A DNA stretch of 42,978 bases. Origin: Phycisphaerae bacterium (GTDB taxonomy: Bacteria > Chloroflexota > Anaerolineae > 4572-78 > J111). Position 1 is the first letter of the stretch. Each line of letters begins with the position of its first letter. Shown here piece by piece: positions 16,549 to 25,679 of this stretch. Under the pieces are notes generated by a model, which was given only the letters and a program-made list of their open reading frames with translations, searched no databases and had not been told where the DNA came from. The position numbers were made by a program, and so were the translations under genes. The stretch is taken from NCBI GenBank assembly GCA_028285035.1, contig JANQQF010000163.1, positions 1 through 42,978 of the forward strand, written 5' to 3'.

Positions 16549-19500
16549 ATGAAACGGTTTCTTACACCAGTAACCCAGACAACAACGATCATTGTGGCGC
16601 TGTTTTTTCTATTGATGATAAATGTTAGTTTAGCCTACGCTCAGGAGCCAACCTATGGTGGCGGTATCACCATAGATGGCAGTAGTAGCGATTGGGATTT
16701 AACGACCGATTTCTTTGCGAATATGCACGAGGCAGGCCGAGACAGTAAGGACGTTCTGTCAAAGCTATATCTTCGTTATGACTGTACCAGTGAGGTTCTT
16801 TACCTCTTAGTGGTGATAGAGGAAGGTCATGCCTTCGATCCTAGTACGGCGGGCAATCATTGGGTCAAACTAACCAGTCAGGGGAATGGCACGATCGTGG
16901 ATGACACCTCCGGGGATGATGGAACACCCCCCGACTTTAGCCTTCTGACCTTGGTTGATCCCAACGCCGAAGGCTGGGAAGCCTCTATTCCGCTGGCCAA
17001 AAATACAACCGACCAGATTTCCGTGCATACGCAAGTGCGCACCAGCGGTGTCGCTGGGGGACGAACCTCAGCGACCACCCCAGATGATGAGGCCAGCAAT
17101 CGCCATATTGACATCAATACCGTCTGCACCGACCCTGAACCGGAAATCGGCAGCCTTGAGGTGACCAAGGTTGTCGAGTGGAATGGCGTAACGCCAGATG
17201 AGCAGCAGACCTTTGAGATTTGTATCAGCGGCCCATCTTACCCGAATGGGGGTGAAAATGGGGCGTGTCAAGAAGCCGATTACGATGGCGAGACCTTAAC
17301 CTGGAATGATCTGGATTTGGGTGAGTACACCGTCATCGAAACTGACCCTGGTAGCGAGTGGACGGTGGGCATTTCCGGTTCTTCGGCCACGGTGGAAGCG
17401 GGCCAAACGGCCGAAGTAACCGTGACCAACACCCGGGATGCTCCTAACAGCATTACCATCGTGAAGGATGTGATTGGTGATAATGCCAACACAGCCCAAG
17501 CGTTCCAAATCTCCTACAACTCTTCCGCTCCGGTCTTTATCCCCCCTGGGTCAACCTCCATCAGTGAAGACGACGGTGCCGTTGAACGCTTTACAAATGT
17601 CCGTAACAACCTCCTGGTGCAGCTCAGAGAAGAAAACATTCCTCAAGACTGGGCCTTTGTTAGCCTTGAGTGTGTCAGCGAAACAGGTCAAACAAGCTTC
17701 AGTTATCCGGCTGCACAGGACGGTCGAGAAGTTCTCTTCGCCATCCGTGAGGGGGACAACGTCACATGTACCTGGACAAACGAATACACTGCCCCCAAGG
17801 GCACCATCGTCATTGAGAAGGTCACCACCAATGACGATGACGCAACCGAATTCACCTTCAACCCAAGTGGCTTCAACAACGATGAAAGCTTCACCCTTGT
17901 TGGTGGTGGAGAGCAACTCTTCGAAGTTGAAGTCGGCAACGGCTATAGCGTCGAGGAAGTGATCCCAGATGGCTGGTCGCTCGATAGTGCCACATGTGAC
18001 GACGGAAGTCCTGTCGAGAACATCGACGTGAGTGCGGATGAAACGGTCACTTGTACCTTTACCAACACCAAAGAACCTGAACCTGGCAGCCTAACCATCG
18101 TCAAAGAAGCAACACCTGAAGATGGCACCGACTTCATCTTTGCCGCCAGCGGACCAGGCTTACCCGCCCCCACCACCGAGCCGCCTACCTTTGCCATCAA
18201 CTGGGGCACACAAGGCAGTGGCGCTGGGCAGTTTAGTTTTCCACGAGGGGTGGCAGTGGATGGCCAGGGCAATGTCTATGTGGCCGATACCAACAATGAC
18301 CGCATCCAGAAGTTTACCAAAAATGGCATCTTCCTGACCCAATGGGGGACACTCGGCAACGGGGATGGGCAGTTTAGCCGACCGGTTGATGTGGTGGTGG
18401 ATAGCAATGGCCATGTCTATGTGGTGGATTCCATCAACAGCCGCATCCAGAAGTTTGACAGCAGTGGCACCTTCCTCTCCCAATGGGGCAGCGAAGGCAA
18501 CGGGGATGGGCAGTTTCTGGACCCCCAAGGGGTGGCAGTGGATGGCAGTGGCAATGTTTATGTGGCTGATACCCGGAACAACCGCATCCAGAAGTTTGAC
18601 AGCAATGGCACCTTCCTCTCCAAATGGGACAGTGAAGGAGACGGGGATGGCCAATTTAGAAATCCCCAAGGAGTGGCCGTGGATGGCAGTGGCAATGTTT
18701 ATGTGGCTGATACCCGGAACGATCGTATCCAGACGTTTGACAGCAGTGGCACCTTCCTCTCCAAATGGGGGACACGCGGCAACGGGGATGGGCAGTTTAG
18801 TTTTCCTACAGACATAACTGTAGATGGTAGCGGCAATGTCTATGTGACTGATACCTCAAACCATCGCATCCAGACGTTTGACAGCAGTGGCACCTTCCTC
18901 ACCCAGTGGGGGACCTGGGGCATCAGAGATGGGCAATTGCTTTCTCCCCAAGGGGTGGCCTTGGATGACAACGGCAACGTCTATGTGGCCGATAGCGAAA
19001 ACCAACGCATTCAGAAGTTTGCTCTGGTTGGATTTACGCTGGATGATGCTAACCCGGATGATAATGACAGCGTGGCCCAATCGATCACCTTCCCTGATTT
19101 GGAAGTCGGGGACTATAGCATTACCGAACTTGTGCCCACTGGCTGGCAGTTGGATCAGGTCCGTTGTGAGGGCGGTAAGAGCGTCCTGGATGGTGAAACG
19201 CTGACAGTGGCTGTGTTTGCTGGTGAGGATGTGGTCTGTACCTTTGAAAATTCGGTAATACCACCGAGCAGCTTGACCATCATCAAAGAATCCACCCCCG
19301 CCAATGGCACCGACTTCACCTTTACCGCCAACGGGCCAAGCTTACCACCCACCTTTATCACCAAGTGGGGCAGTGAAGGCAGTGGGGCTGGGGAATTTAC
19401 TTTCCCAGCTGGCATAGCCGTGGATGGCAATGGCAATGTCTATGTGACCGATACCCAGAACGATCGCATCCAGAAGTTTGACAGCAGTGGCATCTTCCTC

Positions 19501-22500
19501 ACCCAGTGGGGCACACACGGCACCGGAGATGGGGAATTTAATTTTCCAGATGGCCTAGCCGTGGATGGCAATGGCAATGTCTATGTAACCGATAGAAATA
19601 ACAATCGCATCCAGAAGTTTGATAGCAATGGCACCTTCCTGCTCAAGTGGGGTACACGTGGCAGCGGAGCTGGGCAGTTGAAGGTTCCGCAAGGCGTGGC
19701 TGTGGATGACAGTGGCAATGTCTATGTGACCGATACCTTTAACGACCGGATCCAGAAGTTTGACAGCAATGGCATCTTCCTCACCCAGTGGGGGACACGT
19801 GGCAGTGGCGCTGGGCAGTTTAGTTTCCCAGATGGCCTGACGGTTGATAGTCACGGCAATGTCTATGTGGCCGATGTCATCAACCACCGGATCCAGAAAT
19901 TTGACAGCAGTGGCACCTTCCTCACCCAATGGGGGACACGTGGCAACGCAGCAGGGCAGTTTTGGAACTCACGAGACGTGGCCGTCGATGACAATGGCAA
20001 TGTCTATGTCATCGATAGCTTCAACGACCGGATCCAGATGTTTGATAGCAACGGCACATTTCTGCTCAAATGGGGGACAGAAGGCACAGGTGATGGACAA
20101 TTTCAGAATTTCGAAGGTGTGACCGTGGATAGCACCGGTAATCTCTACGTGGCTGATAGCGGCAATAACCGCATCCAGACATTTACCCCGGTTCAGTTTA
20201 TGCTGGATGATGAAGCCACCCAACCCAATGACAGTGTCGCGCAATCGATGACCTTTAACGATTTGGGGGCTGGCATCTATAGCATCAGCGAGGTTCTGCC
20301 CGAAGGCTGGGATTTGGACAGCGTGGTGTGTGACACCGAGGCTAGGAACTACACTGCGATTGATGATGGGGTGATGATTGACTTGCCAATCGGTGCGGAT
20401 ATTACGTGTATCCTCAACAATTCGAAAGATCTCACCACAGGCAGTCTAACCATCGTCAAGAAAGCCGACCCTGCCGATGGCACCGATTTCACTTTTGCCG
20501 CCAGCGGACCGGGCTTAACAACCACAGAGCCACCCGTCTTTATCACCCAGTGGGGCAAAAATGGCAATGGTGACGGTCAGTTTCAAGGTCCAACGGGTGT
20601 AGACGTGGATAGCAACGGTAACATCTACGTAGCCGATTTTGAAAATGACAACGTTCAAAAATTTGACAGCAATGGCGGTTTCATCGCCCGATGGGGGACA
20701 AGCGGCTCTGGTGACGGGCAGTTTTCGAATCCATTTGGGGTGGCGGTGGATGGTAGTGGCAACGTCTATGTAGCCGATACCGACAACCACCGGATCCAGA
20801 AATTTGACAGCAATGGCACCTTCATCACCCAGTGGGGTAACGAAGGCAATGGAGATGGTCAGTTTAAGCAACCAGAAGGCCTGGTGGTGGATGGTAGTGG
20901 CAACGTCTATGTGGCTGATGCCTCCAATCATCGTATCCAAAAGTTTGATAGCAATGGCACCTTCATCACCCAGTGGGGCACAGAAGGCAGCGGTGATGGT
21001 CAGTTTTGGACCCCAAGTGACATCGCAGTCGATAGCAACGATAATGTCTATGTGACCGATAGAAATAACAATCGTATCCAGAAATTTAACAGCAATGGCG
21101 CCTTTATCACCCAGTGGGGCACGATAGGCACTGGAGATGGCGAGTTTGTGAACCCCGCAGGTGTGGCGATCGATAGCGGCGACAACGTCTATGTGGCCGA
21201 CACTGGCAACGACCGCATCCAGAAATTTGACAGCAATGGCACCTTCATCACCCAGTGGGGCACAGAAGGCTCTAGTGAAGGGCAATTTGATAGCCCATTT
21301 GGGGTGGCGGTCGATGACAACGGTAATATCTATGTATCTGATTCCCAAAATGACAATGTCCAGAAGTTTGCCCCCGTCGGGTTTACCTTGGATGATGAAG
21401 CCAATCAACCCAACGACAGCGTGTCCCAATCGGTCACTTTCAATGACCTGGCGGATGGGGAGTATACCATCACCGAACGCGTACCCACTGGCTGGCAGTT
21501 GGATCAGGCCAGTTGCGAGAGCGGCAAGTACATCCTAGATGAGGAAACACTCACAGTGGCCGTTGTCACGGGTGAGAATATCGTCTGCACCTTTGAAAAT
21601 TCGGAGATACCACCGAGTAGCCTGACCATCATCAAAGAGGCCAGCCCCGAAGATGGTACCGACTTCACCTTCTTCGCCAATGGCGCAAGCTTGCTGCCTG
21701 CCTTCCAACTCAAATGGGGCAGTGAAGGTGAGGGTGAAGGGCAGTTTAGTAACCCATTTGGCGTGGCCGTGGATGGGAGTGGCAACGTCTATGTGGCCGA
21801 TCGCGACAACAACCGCATTCAGAAGTTTGATAGCAGTGGCGGCTTTATCACGGCGTGGGGCACCAATGGCTCCAGTGAGGGGCAGTTTAATGGCCCCCAA
21901 GGTGTAGCCGTGGATGGGAGTGGCAACGTCTACGTGGCCGATACCGACAACGACCGCATCCAGAAGTTTGATAGCAGTGGCGGCTTTATCACGGCGTGGG
22001 GCACCAATGGCTCCGGTGAGGGGCAGTTTTTGAATCCACTTGACATAGCCGTGGATAGCAATGGCAATGTTTATGTGACGGATGTATTAAATAGCCGCAT
22101 CCAGGCGTTTGATAGCAGTGGCGGCTTTATCACCCAATGGGGTACAAATGGCTCTGGTGAGGGGGAATTTAATTTCCCAACGAGTATAGCGATGGATGGC
22201 AGTAGCAATATCTATGTTGTCGATAGTGGCAACGACCGCATTCAGACGTTTGATAGCAGTGGTAGCTTTATCACGGCGTGGGGCACCAATGGCTCCAGTG
22301 AGGGACAGTTTAATCGCCCATTTGGCGTAGCGGTGGATAGCAATGGTAATGTTTATGTGACGGATGTATTAAATAGCCGTATCCAGATGTTTGATAGCAG
22401 TGGCGGCTTTATCACCCAATGGGGAGCAAGCGGCACCGGAGATGGGGTATTTGATTTCCCAGCTAGCGTGACAGCGGATGAGAATGGCGACATCTATGTG

Positions 22501-23148
22501 GTCGATAGCAATAATAACCGCATCCAGAAGTTTGTCTCTGTTCAGTTCACGTTGGATGATGAAGACACCCAACCCAATGACAGCGTAGCTCAATCCATCA
22601 CCCTCACCGATTTGATGGCTGGAAATTATAGCATCAGCGAAATTCTACCCGAAGGGTGGCAGCTTGACCAAGCCAGTTGTGTAGGCGGCAGCGACGCAGG
22701 TAGTCTCAGCGGGGAAACCCTGGCGGTGACCATCGGTGTTGGTGAGGATGTGGTCTGCACCTTTGAGAATAGCAAGCCAGCCACCGCCAAAATTACCATC
22801 GTCAAGACAGCTAACCCATCGGATACCAATGAACAGTTCAGCTTCACCGGCGATCTGGGTAATTTCAGCTTAGAGGCCAATGGCTCAGAGAAATTTGAGG
22901 TCGCGGCTGGGTCGTACACCGTGACCGAGATTGACATTCCTGAGTTCTGGACGCTGCTCACTGTTCAGTGTGACGATCAGTTCCTACCGATTACTAATAG
23001 CCTCGATCTGCTTGGTCGCCAAGTGAGCATCGAGGTCGAAGCGAATGAGGAGCTGACCTGTACCTTCCACAATGAGCGGGTGAATTATGAAGCGCCGGTT
23101 GATGATGACAAAGGGAACAAGTTGTATCTGCCGATTGTGGTGAAGTAA
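16549..23148 (+). CDS. Giant exported modular protein with four CnaB-like domains each split by a six-blade NHL propeller
   Basis: The 2199-residue protein has GGGAGGA before its ATG and a signal peptide ending AYA|QEP. Residues about 35-200 form a beta-sandwich-like domain beginning ITIDGSSSDWD, which resembles CBM9/DOMON-type modules. Three intact CnaB-like domains follow (from about 201, 303 and 421). Then come four split modules starting SLTIVKEATPEDGTDF-like at residues 513, 907, 1298 and 1690. Each is interrupted after the first strands by six blades of the type GQFxxPxGVAVDGSGNVYVADTxNxRIQKFDSxGTF. Each resumes at FTLDDxxxxPxDSVxQSITF...YxIxE...GWxLDxxxC...VxCTFEN. The final domain (from about 2081) and the tail LYLPIVVK closely match the first giant. 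Lys, Glu and Asn of a CnaB isopeptide triad recur in most units. A cell-surface adhesive or structural role is inferred; no enzymatic motif is seen. Confidence 0.85.
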   Translation: MKRFLTPVTQTTTIIVALFFLLMINVSLAYAQEPTYGGGITIDGSSSDWDLTTDFFANMHEAGRDSKDVLSKLYLRYDCTSEVLYLLVVIEEGHAFDPSTAGNHWVKLTSQGNGTIVDDTSGDDGTPPDFSLLTLVDPNAEGWEASIPLAKNTTDQISVHTQVRTSGVAGGRTSATTPDDEASNRHIDINTVCTDPEPEIGSLEVTKVVEWNGVTPDEQQTFEICISGPSYPNGGENGACQEADYDGETLTWNDLDLGEYTVIETDPGSEWTVGISGSSATVEAGQTAEVTVTNTRDAPNSITIVKDVIGDNANTAQAFQISYNSSAPVFIPPGSTSISEDDGAVERFTNVRNNLLVQLREENIPQDWAFVSLECVSETGQTSFSYPAAQDGREVLFAIREGDNVTCTWTNEYTAPKGTIVIEKVTTNDDDATEFTFNPSGFNNDESFTLVGGGEQLFEVEVGNGYSVEEVIPDGWSLDSATCDDGSPVENIDVSADETVTCTFTNTKEPEPGSLTIVKEATPEDGTDFIFAASGPGLPAPTTEPPTFAINWGTQGSGAGQFSFPRGVAVDGQGNVYVADTNNDRIQKFTKNGIFLTQWGTLGNGDGQFSRPVDVVVDSNGHVYVVDSINSRIQKFDSSGTFLSQWGSEGNGDGQFLDPQGVAVDGSGNVYVADTRNNRIQKFDSNGTFLSKWDSEGDGDGQFRNPQGVAVDGSGNVYVADTRNDRIQTFDSSGTFLSKWGTRGNGDGQFSFPTDITVDGSGNVYVTDTSNHRIQTFDSSGTFLTQWGTWGIRDGQLLSPQGVALDDNGNVYVADSENQRIQKFALVGFTLDDANPDDNDSVAQSITFPDLEVGDYSITELVPTGWQLDQVRCEGGKSVLDGETLTVAVFAGEDVVCTFENSVIPPSSLTIIKESTPANGTDFTFTANGPSLPPTFITKWGSEGSGAGEFTFPAGIAVDGNGNVYVTDTQNDRIQKFDSSGIFLTQWGTHGTGDGEFNFPDGLAVDGNGNVYVTDRNNNRIQKFDSNGTFLLKWGTRGSGAGQLKVPQGVAVDDSGNVYVTDTFNDRIQKFDSNGIFLTQWGTRGSGAGQFSFPDGLTVDSHGNVYVADVINHRIQKFDSSGTFLTQWGTRGNAAGQFWNSRDVAVDDNGNVYVIDSFNDRIQMFDSNGTFLLKWGTEGTGDGQFQNFEGVTVDSTGNLYVADSGNNRIQTFTPVQFMLDDEATQPNDSVAQSMTFNDLGAGIYSISEVLPEGWDLDSVVCDTEARNYTAIDDGVMIDLPIGADITCILNNSKDLTTGSLTIVKKADPADGTDFTFAASGPGLTTTEPPVFITQWGKNGNGDGQFQGPTGVDVDSNGNIYVADFENDNVQKFDSNGGFIARWGTSGSGDGQFSNPFGVAVDGSGNVYVADTDNHRIQKFDSNGTFITQWGNEGNGDGQFKQPEGLVVDGSGNVYVADASNHRIQKFDSNGTFITQWGTEGSGDGQFWTPSDIAVDSNDNVYVTDRNNNRIQKFNSNGAFITQWGTIGTGDGEFVNPAGVAIDSGDNVYVADTGNDRIQKFDSNGTFITQWGTEGSSEGQFDSPFGVAVDDNGNIYVSDSQNDNVQKFAPVGFTLDDEANQPNDSVSQSVTFNDLADGEYTITERVPTGWQLDQASCESGKYILDEETLTVAVVTGENIVCTFENSEIPPSSLTIIKEASPEDGTDFTFFANGASLLPAFQLKWGSEGEGEGQFSNPFGVAVDGSGNVYVADRDNNRIQKFDSSGGFITAWGTNGSSEGQFNGPQGVAVDGSGNVYVADTDNDRIQKFDSSGGFITAWGTNGSGEGQFLNPLDIAVDSNGNVYVTDVLNSRIQAFDSSGGFITQWGTNGSGEGEFNFPTSIAMDGSSNIYVVDSGNDRIQTFDSSGSFITAWGTNGSSEGQFNRPFGVAVDSNGNVYVTDVLNSRIQMFDSSGGFITQWGASGTGDGVFDFPASVTADENGDIYVVDSNNNRIQKFVSVQFTLDDEDTQPNDSVAQSITLTDLMAGNYSISEILPEGWQLDQASCVGGSDAGSLSGETLAVTIGVGEDVVCTFENSKPATAKITIVKTANPSDTNEQFSFTGDLGNFSLEANGSEKFEVAAGSYTVTEIDIPEFWTLLTVQCDDQFLPITNSLDLLGRQVSIEVEANEELTCTFHNERVNYEAPVDDDKGNKLYLPIVVK
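18193..22530 (+). repeat. Four in-frame arrays of six NHL blades inside the second giant protein
   Basis: The arrays lie at about 18193-19020, 19356-20178, 20542-21366 and 21706-22530, six blades each of about 46 residues. Several blades are almost identical at the DNA level. Within array 4, blades starting near 22063 and 22330 share VAVDSNGNVYVTDVLNSRIQ-type sequence with few base changes, which points to recent duplication or gene conversion. Confidence 0.8.
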
Positions 23149-23169
23149 GGTTTATCGTGTTGTAATCCA

Positions 23170-23204
23170 AAACGGGAGGGCCAAGATCGCCTTCCCGTTT
23201 TTTG
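23170..23204 (+). terminator. Rho-independent terminator after the second giant gene
   Basis: A stem AACGGGAGGGC / GCCTTCCCGTT with one wobble is followed by TTTTTTG. It is preceded by TTGTAATCCAA, also found before the terminator of the first giant gene, so the 3' flanks are related. Confidence 0.85.
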
Positions 23205-23217
23205 TTTCCATCCATCC

Positions 23218-23401
23218 TGTAGGGGCGCAGGCAAATCTAACGATACCTTCGTTGAAACCCGAACCGTCGCTGGATTTGCCTCGCCCGCATGAGCAATAGC
23301 CCACTCCACAGCCCCACACCTCGGGCGAGGCAATCGGTGTGATTATATCATTGGCCTGCGGTCATTCGGTCCGATTGCCGTCGCCCCTACAAAATCATCA
23401 T
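23218..23401. mobile_element. MITE-like 184-bp inverted-repeat element
   Basis: The ends are perfect inverted repeats, TGTAGGGGCG (23218-23227) and CGCCCCTACA (23392-23401). Internally there are nested dyads: GGCAAATC with GATTTGCC, CTCGCCCG with CGGGCGAG, and GGCAATCGG with CCGATTGCC. No coding capacity and no clear target duplication are visible. The overall design is that of a non-autonomous foldback or REP-like element. Confidence 0.6.
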
Positions 23402-23593
23402 TCACCCTGTGCTAATTCACCGATAAAAATCCCTCCAATATCATAACAGTCTCGCCAAAAATTATTCTCTATACGAAGCACGGGGTCATACTCCTTTATT
23501 ACCCTGACAACAGCGGTGCCGGAATTTATCTTAAAATTTTTGAAATAACCATAACTTTCTAAATCTCAGGCAGTCTTTCGTATATACTCTTGC

Positions 23594-23620
23594 CTTCGAT
23601 TATCCTCGAGGGTAACGAAG
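23594..23620 (+). promoter_or_regulatory. Leader hairpin upstream of the 23726 gene
   Basis: CTTCG-(A)-TTATCCTC pairs with GAGGGTAACGAAG, centred on the palindrome CCTCGAGG, with one bulged base. It lies just after a possible TATACT -10 and ten bases before AAGGAGGTGAG. It could be a 5'-stabilising hairpin or an operator. Confidence 0.3.
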
Positions 23621-23725
23621 AGAATAGTTAAGGAGGTGAGAGGTTTAATTAAGCGTTAGAGGATCACTACTAACTAACAGCCTTGAATTTGACTACAAAT
23701 TGAATTAGATACAAGCGAGGTACTG

Positions 23726-25342
23726 ATGAATATTCAAATACGACTCAATAAAATTCACTTAATCATTCCTGGTTTACTACTTGCCCTCATATTGATCGTC
23801 ATTAGCCTTACTGAACACTCAAACCCGGCCCAAGCCCAAGGGGGCACAACCATCTTTTTACCGATTATCCTCAAAGATAGTGATATGGCCCCACGTGCTA
23901 CGTTTTACCCTACTATCCTCGATGTACCGACGGATGAACCCTTGGCCTGTGAGCGACCATGGACGGTTCGATTACTCAGAAATTCGAATAAATTTCAATA
24001 CAACACGCGGCGAATGTATTTCAGCTCCTGCAGCACCGATAGTGGTAGTCCAGAGATGTTTGCCTCATTTACCGTGGGGGACAAAGACTCAGGCCACCCT
24101 GATATTAGTTCAGGCGTTATCATGCATACCCAATTTATGTCGACGACAAACCAATTTGATCTAATTAGTGAACGGCATTTCCCTGAATGTACCGAGATGT
24201 TGGGCATTCAGAGCAGTAATAGCTGCGGTCTGGTCGCGGCCCTGTGTCGCACCGACTGGGGGCGAACAGACTTTGACAAAGATGTGGTTGAGACCCACCC
24301 CGGCGATCACTGGTTGACTGAGGAAGAACATAATGGGTCTGAGAGAGATCAAATCTGGCTCTACGAATGGCCTAGTGGCAATATTCAGGATGAGCCGGAT
24401 AAGTACATTGTTCACAAAGCAATTGGTAGCTGGGAGTATGGTCAGCAATATCTGGTGTATGGAGAGAATGACAATAGTTATGGCATCTCAGTCAAAGCAA
24501 CCCACGGTGGTCATGAGGGAGATAGTTTTGTGATTGTGGATCGAGATGATTTTACAATCGATACCAGTCGGGGATGGGATTGGGGCTGTGCAACAGGTCA
24601 CACGCTCTTTAATCGTCCGGCCTATAACCCAGCCACCCAAGAGTACGGTGTCTTATGTGGTACGGATTGGAACACGAATAAAGATGCCTATATCGGGTCG
24701 ATTACCTTTGCCACCCAGCATAATGTGAGAAACGAGTTTCAGCGGCTTAACCGAGGTAACCTTGCTATGAAAGGTGGACCAGGCTCATTGGTCCCCTTGG
24801 CTGATGGGGGTTGGCTGGCAGTTTTTGTTAGCCAGCAAGGAACCATCAACACCGACTCCACCTTATACATCCCCTGGTCGCCATCAACCAAAATAGGCCT
24901 AGCCCGTTTTGATCAAGCGGGTAATTTGGTCGACAGTATCAAATGGGTCGTCGATTTGGATACTCAATACGCCTCCTATCCGCAACTGGTCGCTTTGGAG
25001 AACGGCAATTATCTGTTAGGCTATGGGGAGATGATGGCCGATGAAACTGACCCCAGTGTGGATTGGTATTGGGACTATAATCAATATGTTCGCTTTCCTG
25101 AGAAATACTGGATACAAGAGATTGATATTGATGGTAATGCGGTGACAGCACCCCACACCTTGAGTGATGCGGGCTGGGGGGAGCTAGACCAGCTAGTGTC
25201 CCTTGGTAATAACCGGGTCGGTTGGGCCTATCTTGAAGAAGCAACATTATCAAACACTGCGGGTATGGGTGGGCCGATTCCTGAATGTAATGTGGATAAG
25301 CTACAGTTTACGGCGGCTGTCTCGCCCAATTCACAAAACTAA
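23726..25342 (+). CDS. Exported protein of unknown function with the tail-like motif at its mature N terminus
   Basis: This 538-residue protein has a signal peptide with a long hydrophobic core (LIIPGLLLALILIVISL) ending near AQAQ. Directly after it comes TIFLPIILKDSD. That is the island's aromatic-LPxxxK motif, found at the C terminus in the other proteins. The rest is rich in Trp, Gly and Asp, with GTDWNTNKDAYIG and related CGLVAALCRTDWGR segments, and several Cys, suggesting an all-beta secreted fold such as a propeller. I do not recognise a family, and no catalytic motif is evident. A weak GCGAGG lies upstream of the ATG. It is transcribed separately from its neighbours, with a terminator after it. 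Confidence 0.75.
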   Translation: MNIQIRLNKIHLIIPGLLLALILIVISLTEHSNPAQAQGGTTIFLPIILKDSDMAPRATFYPTILDVPTDEPLACERPWTVRLLRNSNKFQYNTRRMYFSSCSTDSGSPEMFASFTVGDKDSGHPDISSGVIMHTQFMSTTNQFDLISERHFPECTEMLGIQSSNSCGLVAALCRTDWGRTDFDKDVVETHPGDHWLTEEEHNGSERDQIWLYEWPSGNIQDEPDKYIVHKAIGSWEYGQQYLVYGENDNSYGISVKATHGGHEGDSFVIVDRDDFTIDTSRGWDWGCATGHTLFNRPAYNPATQEYGVLCGTDWNTNKDAYIGSITFATQHNVRNEFQRLNRGNLAMKGGPGSLVPLADGGWLAVFVSQQGTINTDSTLYIPWSPSTKIGLARFDQAGNLVDSIKWVVDLDTQYASYPQLVALENGNYLLGYGEMMADETDPSVDWYWDYNQYVRFPEKYWIQEIDIDGNAVTAPHTLSDAGWGELDQLVSLGNNRVGWAYLEEATLSNTAGMGGPIPECNVDKLQFTAAVSPNSQN

Positions 25343-25370
25343 GGCACGTAATTGATTTGAAAGTTGTAGA

Positions 25371-25417
25371 GGTGTCCCTTGTGGGCACCCGAAACTGGGC
25401 ACCCACAAGGGGTGCCC
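25371..25417. repeat. REP-like inverted repeat
   Basis: CCCTTGTGGG (25376-25385) and CCCACAAGGG (25402-25411) form a strong stem. Flanking GGTGT and GGTGCCC extend it, and CACCC/GGG extends it inward. It is an extragenic palindrome between a stop codon and a terminator. Confidence 0.5.
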
Positions 25418-25453
25418 TTACATTACCGGTTTAGGAGCGATCTGTTTCACCTG

Positions 25454-25490
25454 AGAAGCCCAGAGGTGTTTATCGCCTCTGGGCTTCTTT
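25454..25490 (+). terminator. Rho-independent terminator after the 23726 gene
   Basis: A 13-bp perfect stem AGAAGCCCAGAGG / CCTCTGGGCTTCT (25454-25466, 25476-25488) is followed by TTATTTCT. Confidence 0.9.
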
Positions 25491-25504
25491 ATTTCTCCAT
25501 TGAT

Positions 25505-25582
25505 TGCCCCAATTTCATGACAGTCTCACCCCAAAATTGCTCAAATTTTACGACAGACAACAGGCGTCAATTTTGTTATGAT
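25505..25582 (+). promoter_or_regulatory. Promoter with two GACA-type repeats 33 bp apart (site B)
   Basis: GCCCCAATTTCATGACA ends at 25522 and GCTCAAATTTTACGACA ends at 25555, exactly 33 bp apart as in site A. CAGACA (25554-25559), a 17-base spacer and TATGAT (25577-25582) form the promoter for the beta-helix gene. Confidence 0.65.
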
Positions 25583-25679
25583 AGGCTGGTTAAGTATTTG
25601 GCGGAAAGTCATCGAAAATAAAGAATGATGCAAAATCGAAAATAGTCTCAAATATTGCCGATTTCACGCCAAATCTAAA

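Larger units (their letters stand above)
23149..23725. other. 577-bp non-coding stretch between the second giant gene and the next exported-protein gene
   Basis: It contains a terminator (23170-23204), a 184-bp inverted-repeat element (23218-23401), a possible TATACT -10 (23583-23588), a leader hairpin (23594-23620) and AAGGAGGTGAG at 23630-23640. That last sequence is a strong ribosome-site match with no good ORF behind it. I see no gene here. Confidence 0.65.

Noticed and set aside
20515..21429. 304-residue open frame on the minus strand
   Set aside because: It lies antisense to the repeat arrays of the second giant gene. The periodic sequence keeps a shadow frame open, and there is no ribosome site or recognisable domain.
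18193..22530. Regular DNA repeats that could suggest a CRISPR or minisatellite
   Set aside because: The period is about 138 bases, in frame, and encodes NHL blades. There are no short constant repeats with unique spacers.
4335..23148. Teneurin/YD-type toxin with the SGDGG blades as part of an Rhs shell
   Set aside because: Propellers 1 and 3 of the first giant resemble NHL blades of teneurin-like proteins, but no YD repeats, Rhs core or C-terminal toxin domain is present.
23630..23725. Leader peptide behind AAGGAGGTGAG
   Set aside because: No ATG, GTG or TTG at suitable spacing opens a frame of useful length; the nearest GTG is inside the ribosome-site match and stops after seven codons.
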